DNA of 64,000 bases from Raineyella sp044508675 (GTDB taxonomy: Bacteria; Actinomycetota; Actinomycetes; Propionibacteriales; Propionibacteriaceae): NCBI GenBank assembly GCA_044508675.1, contig JBIQHF010000002.1, positions 186,001 to 250,000 of the forward strand. Direction: 5' to 3'. The position numbers were made by a program, and so were the translations under genes. The notes below the pieces were generated by a model. The model saw nothing but the letters and a program-made list of their open reading frames with translations. It was not told where the DNA came from and did no database searches. Shown here in pieces: positions 24,391 to 32,277 of this stretch (its first letter is position 1; every line of letters begins with the position of its first letter).

Positions 24391-24474
24391 CGGTCCTCGG
24401 TCCGGTTCACGCCTCCTGGTATCTCCACCCTGGACGGACGACCCGGCGCCAATCAACGACTCTAGGAGCACACC

Positions 24475-24708
24475 ATGAAGCAGGGTATCCACCCCGATTA
24501 CCACGAGACGAAGGTCGTCTGCACCTGCGGCAACACCTTCACCACTCGCTCCACCGCCCCGAGCGGTGAGATGCGTGCCGACGTGTGCTCGGCCTGCCAC
24601 CCCTTCTACACCGGCAAGCAGAAGATCCTCGACACCGGCGGTCGCGTTGCCCGGTTCGAGAAGCGTTACGGCAACTTCAAGAACAGCAAGAAGAAGGGGA
24701 GCAAGTAG
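24475..24708 (+). CDS. rpmE: 50S ribosomal protein L31 (zinc-binding form)
   Basis: A 77-residue ribosomal protein bL31. Four cysteines, C16, C18, C38 and C41 (VCTCGN and DVCSACHPF), make the zinc site, so this is the C+ form rather than the zinc-free paralogue used under zinc starvation. The sequence MKQGIHPDYHETKVVCTCGN and HPFYTGKQKILDTGGRV is diagnostic. The tail is lysine-rich (NSKKKGSK). TAGGAG ahead of the ATG is a good ribosome site. The gene has its own promoter and a strong downstream hairpin, so it is expressed separately from rho and prfA. Confidence 0.96.
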   Translation: MKQGIHPDYHETKVVCTCGNTFTTRSTAPSGEMRADVCSACHPFYTGKQKILDTGGRVARFEKRYGNFKNSKKKGSK

Positions 24709-24718
24709 CCCTCCCGTG

Positions 24719-24751
24719 ACGCCGGGGTGCAGCACTGCTGCGCCCCGGCGT
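24719..24751 (+). terminator. Terminator downstream of rpmE
   Basis: A 14-base-pair stem (24719-24732 with 24738-24751, one G-U pair) and a 5-base loop, followed by TCGTCGTTT. It lies 11 bases beyond the rpmE stop codon. Confidence 0.75.
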
Positions 24752-24788
24752 TCGTCGTTTCCGCCCGTACGCCCAGGAGAGCCCACTG

Positions 24789-25895
24789 ATGTCCGAGTCC
24801 ACCGAACGCCTCAGCTCGCTACTGGCCGCGGTCACCCCACTGCGTGAGGAGTTCCACGAGGTGGAGGCCATGATGTCCGACCCGGAGGTGGTCTCCGACC
24901 AGCGGGCGATGCGCCGGGTGGGCCGCCGGTATGCCGAGCTCAGCCCGGTGATCAAGGCCGCCGACGACCACCGCCGGCTCAGCGACGACCTCGCTGCGGC
25001 GAAGGAGTTCGCCGACGAGGACCCCGGGTTCGCCGAGGAGGCCGCCGAGCTGGAGACCCAGCTCGAGGCGGTGGACGCCCGGCTCACCAGACTGTTGGCC
25101 CCACGTGACCCGCACGACTCCCTGGATGCCCTGGTCGAGATCAAGTCGGGGGAGGGCGGCGAGGAGTCCGCCCTGTTCGCCGCCGACCTGTTCGGGATGT
25201 ACCGGCGCTACGCCGAGTCCCGCGGCTGGAAGATCGAGGTGATCGACTCCCAGGACACCGACCTGGGGGGATTCAAGTCGCTGACCTTCGCCGTGCATGC
25301 CCCGTCCGCCGGCGACCCGGACCAGATGCCGTACGGCACGCTCAAGTACGAGGGGGGTGTGCACCGGGTCCAGCGGGTGCCGGTCACCGAGTCCCAGGGA
25401 CGCATCCACACCTCCGCCGCCGGCGTGCTGGTGGTCCCGGACGTGGAGGACGAGGACGCGCTCGAGATCAACCCCGACGACCTGCGCATCGATGTCTACC
25501 GTTCCAGCGGCAAGGGCGGCCAGGGCGTCAACACCACGGACTCGGCGGTCCGGATCACGCACCTGCCCAGTGGCATCGTGGTCACCTGCCAGAACGAGCG
25601 GTCGCAGCTGCAGAACAAGGAGCAGGCCCTGCGCATCCTGCGGGCCCGGCTGGTGGCCCGGGCCGAGGAGGAGGCAGCGGCCTCGGCCTCCGAGGCCCGG
25701 CGGTCGCAGGTCCGTACGGTCGACCGGTCCGAGCGGGTGCGGACCTACAACTTCCCGGAGAACCGGATCGCCGACCACCGGATCGGGTACAAGGCGCACA
25801 ACCTGGACCACGTGCTGGGCGGCGAGCTGGGCCCGGTCATCGCAGCACTGCAGGAGGCCGACACCGCCGAGCGACTGCGGTCGGCAGGGGCATGA
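24789..25895 (+). CDS. prfA: Peptide chain release factor 1
   Basis: Recognises UAA and UAG stop codons and releases the finished protein. The 368-residue protein has the codon-reading tripeptide as PVT (RVPVTESQGRIHTSAAG, about residue 198), fitting the PxT rule for RF1, and the universal GGQ loop in SSGKGGQGVNTTDSAVR (about 243), which reaches the peptidyl-transferase centre. The ATG at 24789 follows AGGAGAGCC. The stop codon overlaps the start of prmC, whose product methylates the glutamine of GGQ, so substrate and modifying enzyme are made together. Confidence 0.95.
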   Translation: MSESTERLSSLLAAVTPLREEFHEVEAMMSDPEVVSDQRAMRRVGRRYAELSPVIKAADDHRRLSDDLAAAKEFADEDPGFAEEAAELETQLEAVDARLTRLLAPRDPHDSLDALVEIKSGEGGEESALFAADLFGMYRRYAESRGWKIEVIDSQDTDLGGFKSLTFAVHAPSAGDPDQMPYGTLKYEGGVHRVQRVPVTESQGRIHTSAAGVLVVPDVEDEDALEINPDDLRIDVYRSSGKGGQGVNTTDSAVRITHLPSGIVVTCQNERSQLQNKEQALRILRARLVARAEEEAAASASEARRSQVRTVDRSERVRTYNFPENRIADHRIGYKAHNLDHVLGGELGPVIAALQEADTAERLRSAGA

Positions 25896-26758
25896 CGGCG
25901 GTGCAGCGACCGACACTGTTGGCCCGGCAGGCCGCTGGGCGGCTGCGCGGACACGTGGCCTCCCCCGAGGTGGATGCCCGGCTCCTGCTCGCCCACGTAC
26001 TGGGCCGCCGGCCCGGGGAGCTCCTGCTGGCCGGGCCCCCGACCGCGGCCCAGGTGGAGGAGTTCGACCGGTTGGTGGCCGAGCGGGCCGCCGGGGTGCC
26101 GCTGCAGCACCTGACCGGCGTGGCCTGGTTCCGCGGGGTCGGGATCAGGGTCGGCCCGGGCGTCTTCGTGCCCCGCCCCGAGACCGAGGCCGTCGCCGGC
26201 GCCGCGATCGTCCGGGCCCGTACGATCCTCGACTCCGGCCGGGTGCCGGTGGTGGTGGAGTTGTGTGCCGGGTCCGGGGCGATCAGCGCGGCCCTCGCCG
26301 ACGAGGTGCCCGGTTGCCGGGTGGTGGCCGTCGAACGCGATGATGCCGCGGTGGCGTGGTGTCGACGCAACCTGTCCGGCACCGACGTGGAGGTCCGCCA
26401 CGAGGACATGGCGGATGCCGGCGGGGACCTGGACGGGACCGTCGACGTCGTGGTGGTGAACCCGCCGTACGTCCCGCTGGTGGTCCGGGAGCACCTGCCG
26501 GTCGAGGTGACCGGGTACGACCCCGAGGTCGCAGTGTTCTCCGGGGCCGAGGGGTTGGATGCCATCCGGGTGGTGGAGCGGGTCGCGCGCCGGCTGCTGC
26601 GCCCCGGCGGGCTGCTGGTGTGTGAACACGACGACACGCACCGTACGTCGGCGCCGGGGGTCTTCTGCGGCCCGGCATGGACCGAGGTCCTCGACCACGA
26701 CGACCTGTCCGGGCGGCCGCGGTGGGTCAGTGCCACCCGCACGGTGGTGGCAGGATGA
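25892..26758 (+). CDS. prmC: Release factor glutamine methyltransferase
   Basis: Transfers a methyl group from S-adenosylmethionine to the GGQ glutamine of release factors. The 288-residue protein has the N-terminal helical domain that binds the factor (about 1-85), motif I as ELCAGSGAISAALA, and the glutamine-binding NPPY motif (VVVNPPYVPL, about 190). Motif I reads ELCAGSG rather than DLGTGSG, an accepted variant. The start ATG overlaps the prfA stop (ATGA), giving tight coupling. Confidence 0.93.
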   Translation: MTAVQRPTLLARQAAGRLRGHVASPEVDARLLLAHVLGRRPGELLLAGPPTAAQVEEFDRLVAERAAGVPLQHLTGVAWFRGVGIRVGPGVFVPRPETEAVAGAAIVRARTILDSGRVPVVVELCAGSGAISAALADEVPGCRVVAVERDDAAVAWCRRNLSGTDVEVRHEDMADAGGDLDGTVDVVVVNPPYVPLVVREHLPVEVTGYDPEVAVFSGAEGLDAIRVVERVARRLLRPGGLLVCEHDDTHRTSAPGVFCGPAWTEVLDHDDLSGRPRWVSATRTVVAG

Positions 26759-26771
26759 GGGAGTGAGCGAG

Positions 26772-27587
26772 ATGCCGGAGGAGAGCAACACGAGCGCGTC
26801 GTCGGTGGTCCCACCCGCCCCCGAGCCGCGGATCGTCGACTGCGTCGGACAGGAGCGATCGGAACAGGTCATCCAGGCGGCGAAGGAAACGATCGCGGCG
26901 GGTAGGTGCTTGGTGATGCCGACCGACACGGTCTACGGGATCTGCGCGAACGCCTTCGAACCGCGAGCCGTGCAGCGACTGCTGGCTGCCAAGCAACGCG
27001 GCCGCGATGCGCCCCCACCGGTACTGATCGGTGACATCGGGGTGCTGGCGGCGCTGGCCAAGGACGTCCCCGAGGCGGCGAAGAAGCTGGTCGAGGTGCA
27101 CTGGCCCGGGCCGCTGACGATCATCTGCAAGGCGCAGCCGAGCCTGCGGATGGACCTGGGTGACACCCGGGGCACCATCGCCCTGCGGGTCCCCGACCAC
27201 GAGCTGGCCCGCGACGTGCTGCGCCGCACCGGGCCGCTGGCGGTGAGCAGCGCGAACATCTCCGGACAACCGGCGGCGGTCGACGTCCATGGCGCCGCCG
27301 AGCAGTTGGGACTGGACGTGGACCTCTACCTCGACGGTGGTCCGACACCGGGTCCGGTGCCCTCGACGATCGTGGACTTCACCGCGGAGCCCGCGGGCCG
27401 GATCGTACGCGAGGGCGTCCTGACCCTCGAGCAGTTGCGCGAGACGGTCCCCGGGCTCAAGGGGACGCCCGAGTCCGAGGATGCGGTCCAGCCGGAATCG
27501 CCGACGCAGACCGGACCGGAGACCTCGGACGTCCCCGAGGCACCCTCGGCTGCCGCGACCTCCGACGAGGGATCCGACGCCCGATAA
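26772..27587 (+). CDS. L-threonylcarbamoyladenylate synthase (Sua5/YciO/YrdC family)
   Basis: Makes threonylcarbamoyl-AMP from threonine, bicarbonate and ATP, for the t6A modification at tRNA position 37. The 271-residue protein carries the YrdC fold: CLVMPTDTVYGICANAF, RLLAAKQRGRDAPP, the positively charged groove WPGPLTIICKA and the SSANISGQPA motif. The YrdC domain covers about 40-215; the final 45 residues are acidic, Pro/Ser/Glu-rich and probably unstructured. The ATG at 26772 is chosen because GAGGGAG is 8 bases ahead; a GTG at 26763 would add three residues. It follows prmC closely and is followed after 3 bases by the wecA-like gene. Confidence 0.92.
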   Translation: MPEESNTSASSVVPPAPEPRIVDCVGQERSEQVIQAAKETIAAGRCLVMPTDTVYGICANAFEPRAVQRLLAAKQRGRDAPPPVLIGDIGVLAALAKDVPEAAKKLVEVHWPGPLTIICKAQPSLRMDLGDTRGTIALRVPDHELARDVLRRTGPLAVSSANISGQPAAVDVHGAAEQLGLDVDLYLDGGPTPGPVPSTIVDFTAEPAGRIVREGVLTLEQLRETVPGLKGTPESEDAVQPESPTQTGPETSDVPEAPSAAATSDEGSDAR

Positions 27588-27590
27588 CCC

Positions 27591-28727
27591 ATGCGCGAAT
27601 ACATCCTCGTCATGCTCGTGGCCGCTGCCATCACCTACCAGCTGGCCGGGTGGAGCCGACGCGTGGCGATCCGGTTCGGGGCCGTGGCCAAGGTCCGGGC
27701 GCGCGACGTCCACGTCGTCCCGATGCCCTACTTCGGTGGCATCGCCATGCTGGTCGGGGTGGCGGGTGCCTTCCTGCTGGCGAGGAACCTGCCGTTCCTG
27801 GGACGTCACGAGATCGTGGGGCACGACGCGACCTGGATCCTGGTCGCCGCCTCGGTGCTGTGCCTGGTCGGCGTCATCGACGACCTGCTGGACATCGGGG
27901 CGATCACGAAGTTCGCCGGCCAGGTGCTGGCCGCCGGGATCGCGGTCCAGGCGGGCGTACGCCTGTTGTGGATCCCGCTGCCGGACCGGGTCGTCTCGTT
28001 GAGCACCTCGACCTCCATCGTGCTCACCGTGTTCTTCATCGTGCTGTGCACCAACGCGGTCAACTTCGTCGACGGCCTGGACGGGCTGGCCGCCGGGGTG
28101 GTCGGGATCGGCGCGGCGGCGTTCTTCGGCTACGCCTACTTCCTCGCCGTCGAGCAGGACCTGGTACGCGCAACGACGGCCAGCCTGGTCTCGGTGGCCA
28201 TCGTCGGGGTGTGCCTGGGCTTCCTGCCGCACAATCGCCACCCGGCGAAGATGTTCATGGGTGACTCCGGGTCGATGCTGCTCGGCTTCCTGCTGGCCAT
28301 CTCGACGGTCAGCCTGACCGGGCAGTACGACTCATCCAAGCTCCAGGCCGGTAGTGGCGACCTGGTGCCGGCGTTCCTCCCGCTGGTGCTCCCGGTCGCG
28401 ATCCTGGGCCTGCCGCTGCTCGACCTGGTGCTGGCCTGGATCCGTCGGGCCAACCAGGGCAACTGGTGGTTCGTGGCGGACAAGGGCCATCTGCACCACC
28501 AACTGCTCAACCGCGGCTACTCCCATCGTGGCGCGGTGCTGGTGATGTACCTGTGGAGCGCGGTGCTGTCCTTCGGCGTGATGACCATCGGGTTGAGCCG
28601 GAATCGTGGGGTGATCGTGATCTGGATCGTGGTGGCCGTGCTGGCCCTGCTGGCCACCATCGGCCCGACCGGGCAGCGCACCCGCGCCGCCCTCGATCGC
28701 GCATCGGCACGCGGGAAGCAGAGGTAG
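27591..28727 (+). CDS. MraY-family sugar-phosphate transferase (WecA/TagO-like)
   Basis: A 378-residue polytopic membrane enzyme that would transfer N-acetylglucosamine 1-phosphate (or a similar sugar phosphate) from UDP to decaprenyl/undecaprenyl phosphate, beginning a cell-wall glycan or the arabinogalactan-type linker. The family signatures are all present: RDVHVVPMPYFGGIAM (N-terminal loop), GVIDDLLDIG, NFVDGLDGLAAG with the catalytic aspartates, MFMGDSGSMLLGF, and the cytoplasmic histidine motif KGHLHHQLLNRGYSHR, which favours WecA/TagO over MraY. About eleven membrane helices are expected. M. tuberculosis has its homologue (Rv1302) in the same place ahead of the atp genes. Confidence 0.9.
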   Translation: MREYILVMLVAAAITYQLAGWSRRVAIRFGAVAKVRARDVHVVPMPYFGGIAMLVGVAGAFLLARNLPFLGRHEIVGHDATWILVAASVLCLVGVIDDLLDIGAITKFAGQVLAAGIAVQAGVRLLWIPLPDRVVSLSTSTSIVLTVFFIVLCTNAVNFVDGLDGLAAGVVGIGAAAFFGYAYFLAVEQDLVRATTASLVSVAIVGVCLGFLPHNRHPAKMFMGDSGSMLLGFLLAISTVSLTGQYDSSKLQAGSGDLVPAFLPLVLPVAILGLPLLDLVLAWIRRANQGNWWFVADKGHLHHQLLNRGYSHRGAVLVMYLWSAVLSFGVMTIGLSRNRGVIVIWIVVAVLALLATIGPTGQRTRAALDRASARGKQR

Positions 28728-28735
28728 AACTTCTT

Positions 28736-28751
28736 TGTGTTACGTTTCACA
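28736..28751 (+). promoter_or_regulatory. CRP/GlxR-like site upstream of the atp operon
   Basis: TGTGT-N6-TCACA, one mismatch from TGTGA-N6-TCACA. It starts 8 bases after the wecA-like stop codon and 54 bases before the first atp-associated gene. The position would suit control of ATP synthase expression by a cAMP-type regulator; binding is inferred from sequence only. Confidence 0.5.
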
Positions 28752-28804
28752 AGCAGCCGCATCTGGCTGGGGCACACCGAGGTGGGAGTGGGAATCACCG
28801 CAGC

Positions 28805-29320
28805 ATGAGCATGGTCACGGCGATGGATGAGCACGCAGGGGTCGAGCATCCGACCCCGGATGGCGCGGATCCCCGTCCCGTCGGTGCAGCCACGGCGTAC
28901 GCGCGACACCTCCTGCTGGCGGGTCTCCTCGGTGGGCACCTGGCGCTGATCGGATCGGTCGGGATCTCCGCCGCCGTCGGCGGGGGAGTGGCTGCCGCCT
29001 CGGCGGCCGTCGGCTCCGTCGTAGCCATTCTTTTCTTCAGCCTGGGGCAGTCGGTCGTCCTCCGCTACGCCGAGCGGGACGGTTCGGGCCTGCTGGTCGC
29101 CGGACTCGCCTCGTACGGGATCCGGATCGCCGGACTCGGAGGCGCCCTGGCGCTCTATACCGGCTCTGGACTCGAGATGCTCGACCGGACGGCGACCGCG
29201 GCGGCCCTAGTGGCCACCGTGCTGCTGTGGACAACGGCCGAGGTGGTGGCGTTCGCTCGGATGCGCATGCCCGTGTATGACCTCGGTTACACTCCGCACC
29301 CCCGTCGGTCGCGAAAGTGA
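28805..29320 (+). CDS. AtpI-like membrane protein at the head of the atp operon
   Basis: A 171-residue protein with four hydrophobic segments (about 42-60, 62-82, 96-112 and 126-148) and a polar N-terminus. It is in the place of M. tuberculosis Rv1303 and of atpI in other bacteria, whose products help assemble the c-ring or transport magnesium. The sequence itself is not clearly similar to AtpI, so the role is inferred mainly from position. Three ATG codons (28805, 28811, 28823) are possible starts; the first is given. It lies 10 bases upstream of the frame holding the next small gene. Confidence 0.65.
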   Translation: MSMVTAMDEHAGVEHPTPDGADPRPVGAATAYARHLLLAGLLGGHLALIGSVGISAAVGGGVAAASAAVGSVVAILFFSLGQSVVLRYAERDGSGLLVAGLASYGIRIAGLGGALALYTGSGLEMLDRTATAAALVATVLLWTTAEVVAFARMRMPVYDLGYTPHPRRSRK

Positions 29321-29380
29321 CGCCTGAACATGACTACTGATATGGTCCGAAGCGCGATGCAGGACGAGGAGGTCACCACT

Positions 29381-29641
29381 GTGGACAACCGGCGCAAGAC
29401 TGGTCGGGCCGGCTCCTCGTTCCTACCAGGAAGCGAGCCGGTCGGCATGGAAACCGGTTACCGCATCCTTGCCTACATCGCCGCCGGCCTCCTCTTCTAC
29501 GGAGGGCTCGGCTGGCTCGGGGACAAGTACCTGGGCACCGGCTTCCTGCTGCCCCTGGGTCTCATCATCGGTGTGGTTCTGGCCATGTACGCGATCGTCA
29601 AGCGATTCGGCCAGGTGCCTGAGAACAACTCTGAGAAGTGA
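29381..29641 (+). CDS. AtpZ/AtpI-like small ATP synthase accessory protein
   Basis: An 86-residue protein with two membrane helices (about 31-50, YRILAYIAAGLLFYGGLGWL, and 56-76, GFLLPLGLIIGVVLAMYAIV) joined by GDKYLGTG. The GW.GD...G...P...G pattern is typical of AtpZ/AtpI-type proteins (putative F0F1 subunit family) that sit ahead of atpB. The GTG at 29381 is preferred because GAGGAGG lies 8 bases upstream; an earlier ATG at 29330 would add 17 residues without a good ribosome site. Having both this and the four-helix gene before it means two accessory membrane genes at the head of the operon. Confidence 0.75.
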   Translation: MDNRRKTGRAGSSFLPGSEPVGMETGYRILAYIAAGLLFYGGLGWLGDKYLGTGFLLPLGLIIGVVLAMYAIVKRFGQVPENNSEK

Positions 29642-29687
29642 GTCCGCACGAGACAATGACGTACGACATCGATGTTGAGGAGGAACG

Positions 29688-30545
29688 GTGGGTCCGATGA
29701 CTTTGCCGGCCCTGGTGGGAGCACTCGTCCCGCTGGAGAACGGACCATACGTGTCCCCGGGTGTGAAGGATTTCCGCTACTTCTGCGCGGACAACCCGGA
29801 GGTCACCAGCGGCAACGCGCTCGCCGGCTGTACGTTCGGCGTCGACTGGATGAACAAGCCGTTCTGGCAGGCCATCATCGGTGCGGCCCTGGTCATCGTG
29901 GTCTGGGTCGTGGCGGCGCAGAAGCTCAAGATGGTGCCGGGCAAGGGCCAGTTCTTCTGGGAGTCCGTGTACAACTTCGTCCGCAACGGGGTCGCCCGCG
30001 ACATCCTCGGTCCGGAGTACCGGCGCTACCTGCCGTACTTGCTCGGCCTGTTCAGCTTCCTGCTGGTGAACAACTGGTTCGGTGAGTTCTTCCTCTTCAT
30101 GCTGCCGACGTTCTCCAACATCGGCTACGCCTGGATCCTGGCGATCATGTCCTGGCTGATCTACATCGGTGCCGGCGTCCACAAGCACGGCTTCTTCAAG
30201 TACTTCAGGATGCAGTTGATCCCCCAGGGCGTGCCTGGCTGGCTGCTGCCGATCATCATCCCGTTGGAGTTCTTGTCGAACTTCATCACCCGGCCGCTCA
30301 CCCTGGCCCTCCGACTTTTCGCCAACCTGTTCGCCGGCCACCTGGTGGTGCTGGTGTTCGTGGTCGGCGGTGCGTTCCTGCTGACGTACCAGGACAACCT
30401 GTTCTACAACGTCTCCGGTGCGGTCTCGATCCTCTTCAGCTTCGCGATCTTGTTCCTGGAGCTGTTCATCGGCGCCCTGCAGGCCTACATCTTCACCGTC
30501 CTGACCGCCCAGTACGTCAACTCTTCCCTCGCCGAGGCGCACTGA
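29688..30545 (+). CDS. atpB: ATP synthase F0 subunit a
   Basis: The 285-residue membrane stator that forms the proton half-channels beside the c-ring. The essential arginine is in TLALRLFANLFAGH (about residue 208), and the last helices contain ELFIGALQAYIFTVLTAQY, as in all subunit a proteins. About six transmembrane helices are predicted. Start is the GTG at 29688 with GAGGAGG 4 bases ahead; an ATG three codons later is possible. Gene order atpB-E-F-H-A-G-D-C is the standard bacterial one. Confidence 0.95.
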   Translation: MGPMTLPALVGALVPLENGPYVSPGVKDFRYFCADNPEVTSGNALAGCTFGVDWMNKPFWQAIIGAALVIVVWVVAAQKLKMVPGKGQFFWESVYNFVRNGVARDILGPEYRRYLPYLLGLFSFLLVNNWFGEFFLFMLPTFSNIGYAWILAIMSWLIYIGAGVHKHGFFKYFRMQLIPQGVPGWLLPIIIPLEFLSNFITRPLTLALRLFANLFAGHLVVLVFVVGGAFLLTYQDNLFYNVSGAVSILFSFAILFLELFIGALQAYIFTVLTAQYVNSSLAEAH

Positions 30546-30629
30546 CCTCTCGACGAGGATCCCGTAACAACCCAGTTGTCTTCTCACTGCAACTCCATCC
30601 CTGAGAAGAATCATCCGAAAGGAACGAGA

Positions 30630-30848
30630 ATGACCCCGTTGGAAATCGCTGGCTCCATGAACATGCTCGGCTATGGCCTTGCCACCCTCGGCCCGGCCAT
30701 CGGCGTGGGCTGGATCTTCGCCTCCGTCATCAACGGCACCGCCCGCCAGCCTGAGGCCCGCGGCGCGATGATGAGCACCGCCTTCATCGGCTTCGCCGTT
30801 GTCGAGGCCCTGGCCATCATCGGTATCGCCCTCGCCTTCGTTCTCTGA
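30630..30848 (+). CDS. atpE: ATP synthase F0 subunit c
   Basis: A 72-residue hairpin of two membrane helices; many copies form the rotor ring. The polar loop has the conserved ARQPE (38-42) and the proton-carrying carboxylate is Glu59 in FAVVEALAIIG. Glutamate here is normal for actinobacteria, and this is the site where bedaquiline acts on the mycobacterial enzyme. The residues around Glu59 lack the Na+-coordinating pattern, so proton use is expected. ATG at 30630 with AAAGGA upstream is taken; an upstream ATG at 30576 would add an unrelated polar leader. The stop overlaps the atpF start. Confidence 0.95.
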   Translation: MTPLEIAGSMNMLGYGLATLGPAIGVGWIFASVINGTARQPEARGAMMSTAFIGFAVVEALAIIGIALAFVL

Positions 30849-31393
30849 TGTCCTCCATGGTGCCGATGCAGATTGACCTCGGCCCACTCCTGCCCACCCA
30901 CCTGTCGGAGCTGATCGTCGGGTTCGTCCTGATGGTCATCATCTGGCTCGTGATGTGGAAGAAGGTCGTTCCCGCGTTCGAGAAGATGTACGAAGAGCGC
31001 GCGACGGCGATCCAAGGTGGTATGGAGAAGGCCGAGAAGGCCCAGGAAGAGGCCCAGGCGGCGCTGGCCGATTACACGGCCCAGCTCGCTGAGGCCCGCA
31101 CGGAGGCCGCTCGTATCCGCGAGGAGGCCAAGAACCAGGGCGCGCAGATCATCGCAGAGATGCGTGAGCAGGCCAACGTCGAGGCGGAGCGGATCATCGC
31201 CACGACCAAGGTCCAGATGGAGGCCGAGCGCCGGCAGGCCATGGGCGAGCTTCGTGGCGAGGTCGGTGGCCTGGCGACCACCCTGGCCGGCCGAATCGTC
31301 GGGGAGTCCCTCGATGACGACGCGCGGGCCCGCCGTACGGTCGAGCGCTTCCTGGCCGACCTGGAGTCGCAGACGGAGACGGAGAAGGTATGA
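30848..31393 (+). CDS. atpF: ATP synthase F0 subunit b
   Basis: A 181-residue peripheral stalk subunit: one N-terminal membrane helix (about 18-36, LIVGFVLMVIIWLVMWK) and then a long charged helix (about 45-175) rich in Ala, Glu, Arg and Gln that dimerises and reaches up to F1. The sequence KVVPAFEKMYEERATAIQGG is the typical juncture. The ATG overlaps the atpE stop (TGATG) and the gene's own stop overlaps atpH, so atpE, atpF and atpH are translationally chained. Confidence 0.93.
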   Translation: MSSMVPMQIDLGPLLPTHLSELIVGFVLMVIIWLVMWKKVVPAFEKMYEERATAIQGGMEKAEKAQEEAQAALADYTAQLAEARTEAARIREEAKNQGAQIIAEMREQANVEAERIIATTKVQMEAERRQAMGELRGEVGGLATTLAGRIVGESLDDDARARRTVERFLADLESQTETEKV

Positions 31394-32196
31394 GCCCCCA
31401 GACGGATCGCATCGATGAGCCTCGGCTGACCGGTCTGGACCAGGTCCTGGATGCACAGAAGTCGCATCCCGCCCTGGCCGGAGAGCTGTTCTCAGCCGCC
31501 GACCTCTTCGGTTCGGACCCGGCGCTGCGGCGTGCGGTCACCGATCCCGGAGCATCGGTGGAGGCTCGTCAGCAGCTCGTCAGCCAGTTGCTCGGCGGCA
31601 AGGTCTCCGCTGAGGCCCTCGCCGTCCTGCGGGGGGCTGCCGGACTGCGTTGGCGTACGCCGGAGGCCTTCGTGTCCTCCGTCGAGCGCCAGGCGATCCG
31701 GGCTGCCCTCGCCCAGGCGCAGGTGGCCGGTCAGCTGGACCAGGTGGAGGACGAGCTCTTCCGCTTCAACCGTACGGTGGCCGGCTCGTCGGAGTTGCGT
31801 GACGCGCTCTCCGACGACCGGCAGCCGTTGGCGGTTCGGCAAGACATGGCCGCGCGACTGCTCCAGGGCAAGGCTGCCCCGGTCACGATCTCTCTCGTGC
31901 GCCGTGGCGTGGCCGCTCGCGAGCGGACCTTCGTCAACACCGTGGACGGCTACCTCACCCTCGCTGCCGCCCAGCGCAACCGTGCCCTCGCCGTCGTGCG
32001 GGTGGCGCGACCGCTGACGGGTGAGCAGCTCGCACGTCTCCAAGCCGCCCTGAACAAGCAGCTGGGGCGTCCGATCGCCATGCACGTCGTCGAGGATCCC
32101 ACGATCCTCGGCGGCATTCGTGTGGAGGTGGGCGACGAAGTGATCGACGGGACCGTGGCGACTCGCCTCAACGAGGCTCGCAAGCTGTTCTCGTAA
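31390..32196 (+). CDS. atpH: ATP synthase F1 subunit delta
   Basis: A 268-residue subunit that caps the F1 head and binds the b stalk. It is longer than the E. coli protein (177) as usual in this group: the N-terminal part (about 1-90) resembles a duplicated N-domain region, followed by the standard delta fold ending in PTILGGIRVEVGDEVIDGTVATRLNEARK, the family's C-terminal signature. It does not show the full b-delta fusion of mycobacteria, because a separate complete atpF is present. ATG overlaps the atpF stop. Confidence 0.92.
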   Translation: MSPQTDRIDEPRLTGLDQVLDAQKSHPALAGELFSAADLFGSDPALRRAVTDPGASVEARQQLVSQLLGGKVSAEALAVLRGAAGLRWRTPEAFVSSVERQAIRAALAQAQVAGQLDQVEDELFRFNRTVAGSSELRDALSDDRQPLAVRQDMAARLLQGKAAPVTISLVRRGVAARERTFVNTVDGYLTLAAAQRNRALAVVRVARPLTGEQLARLQAALNKQLGRPIAMHVVEDPTILGGIRVEVGDEVIDGTVATRLNEARKLFS

Positions 32197-32277
32197 GGCG
32201 GCGCCGCGCGCACCGACCGGGACACTCCGAGCTCTGAACTACGACACTGACTGATTACGAGAACAAGGACGCAGAAG

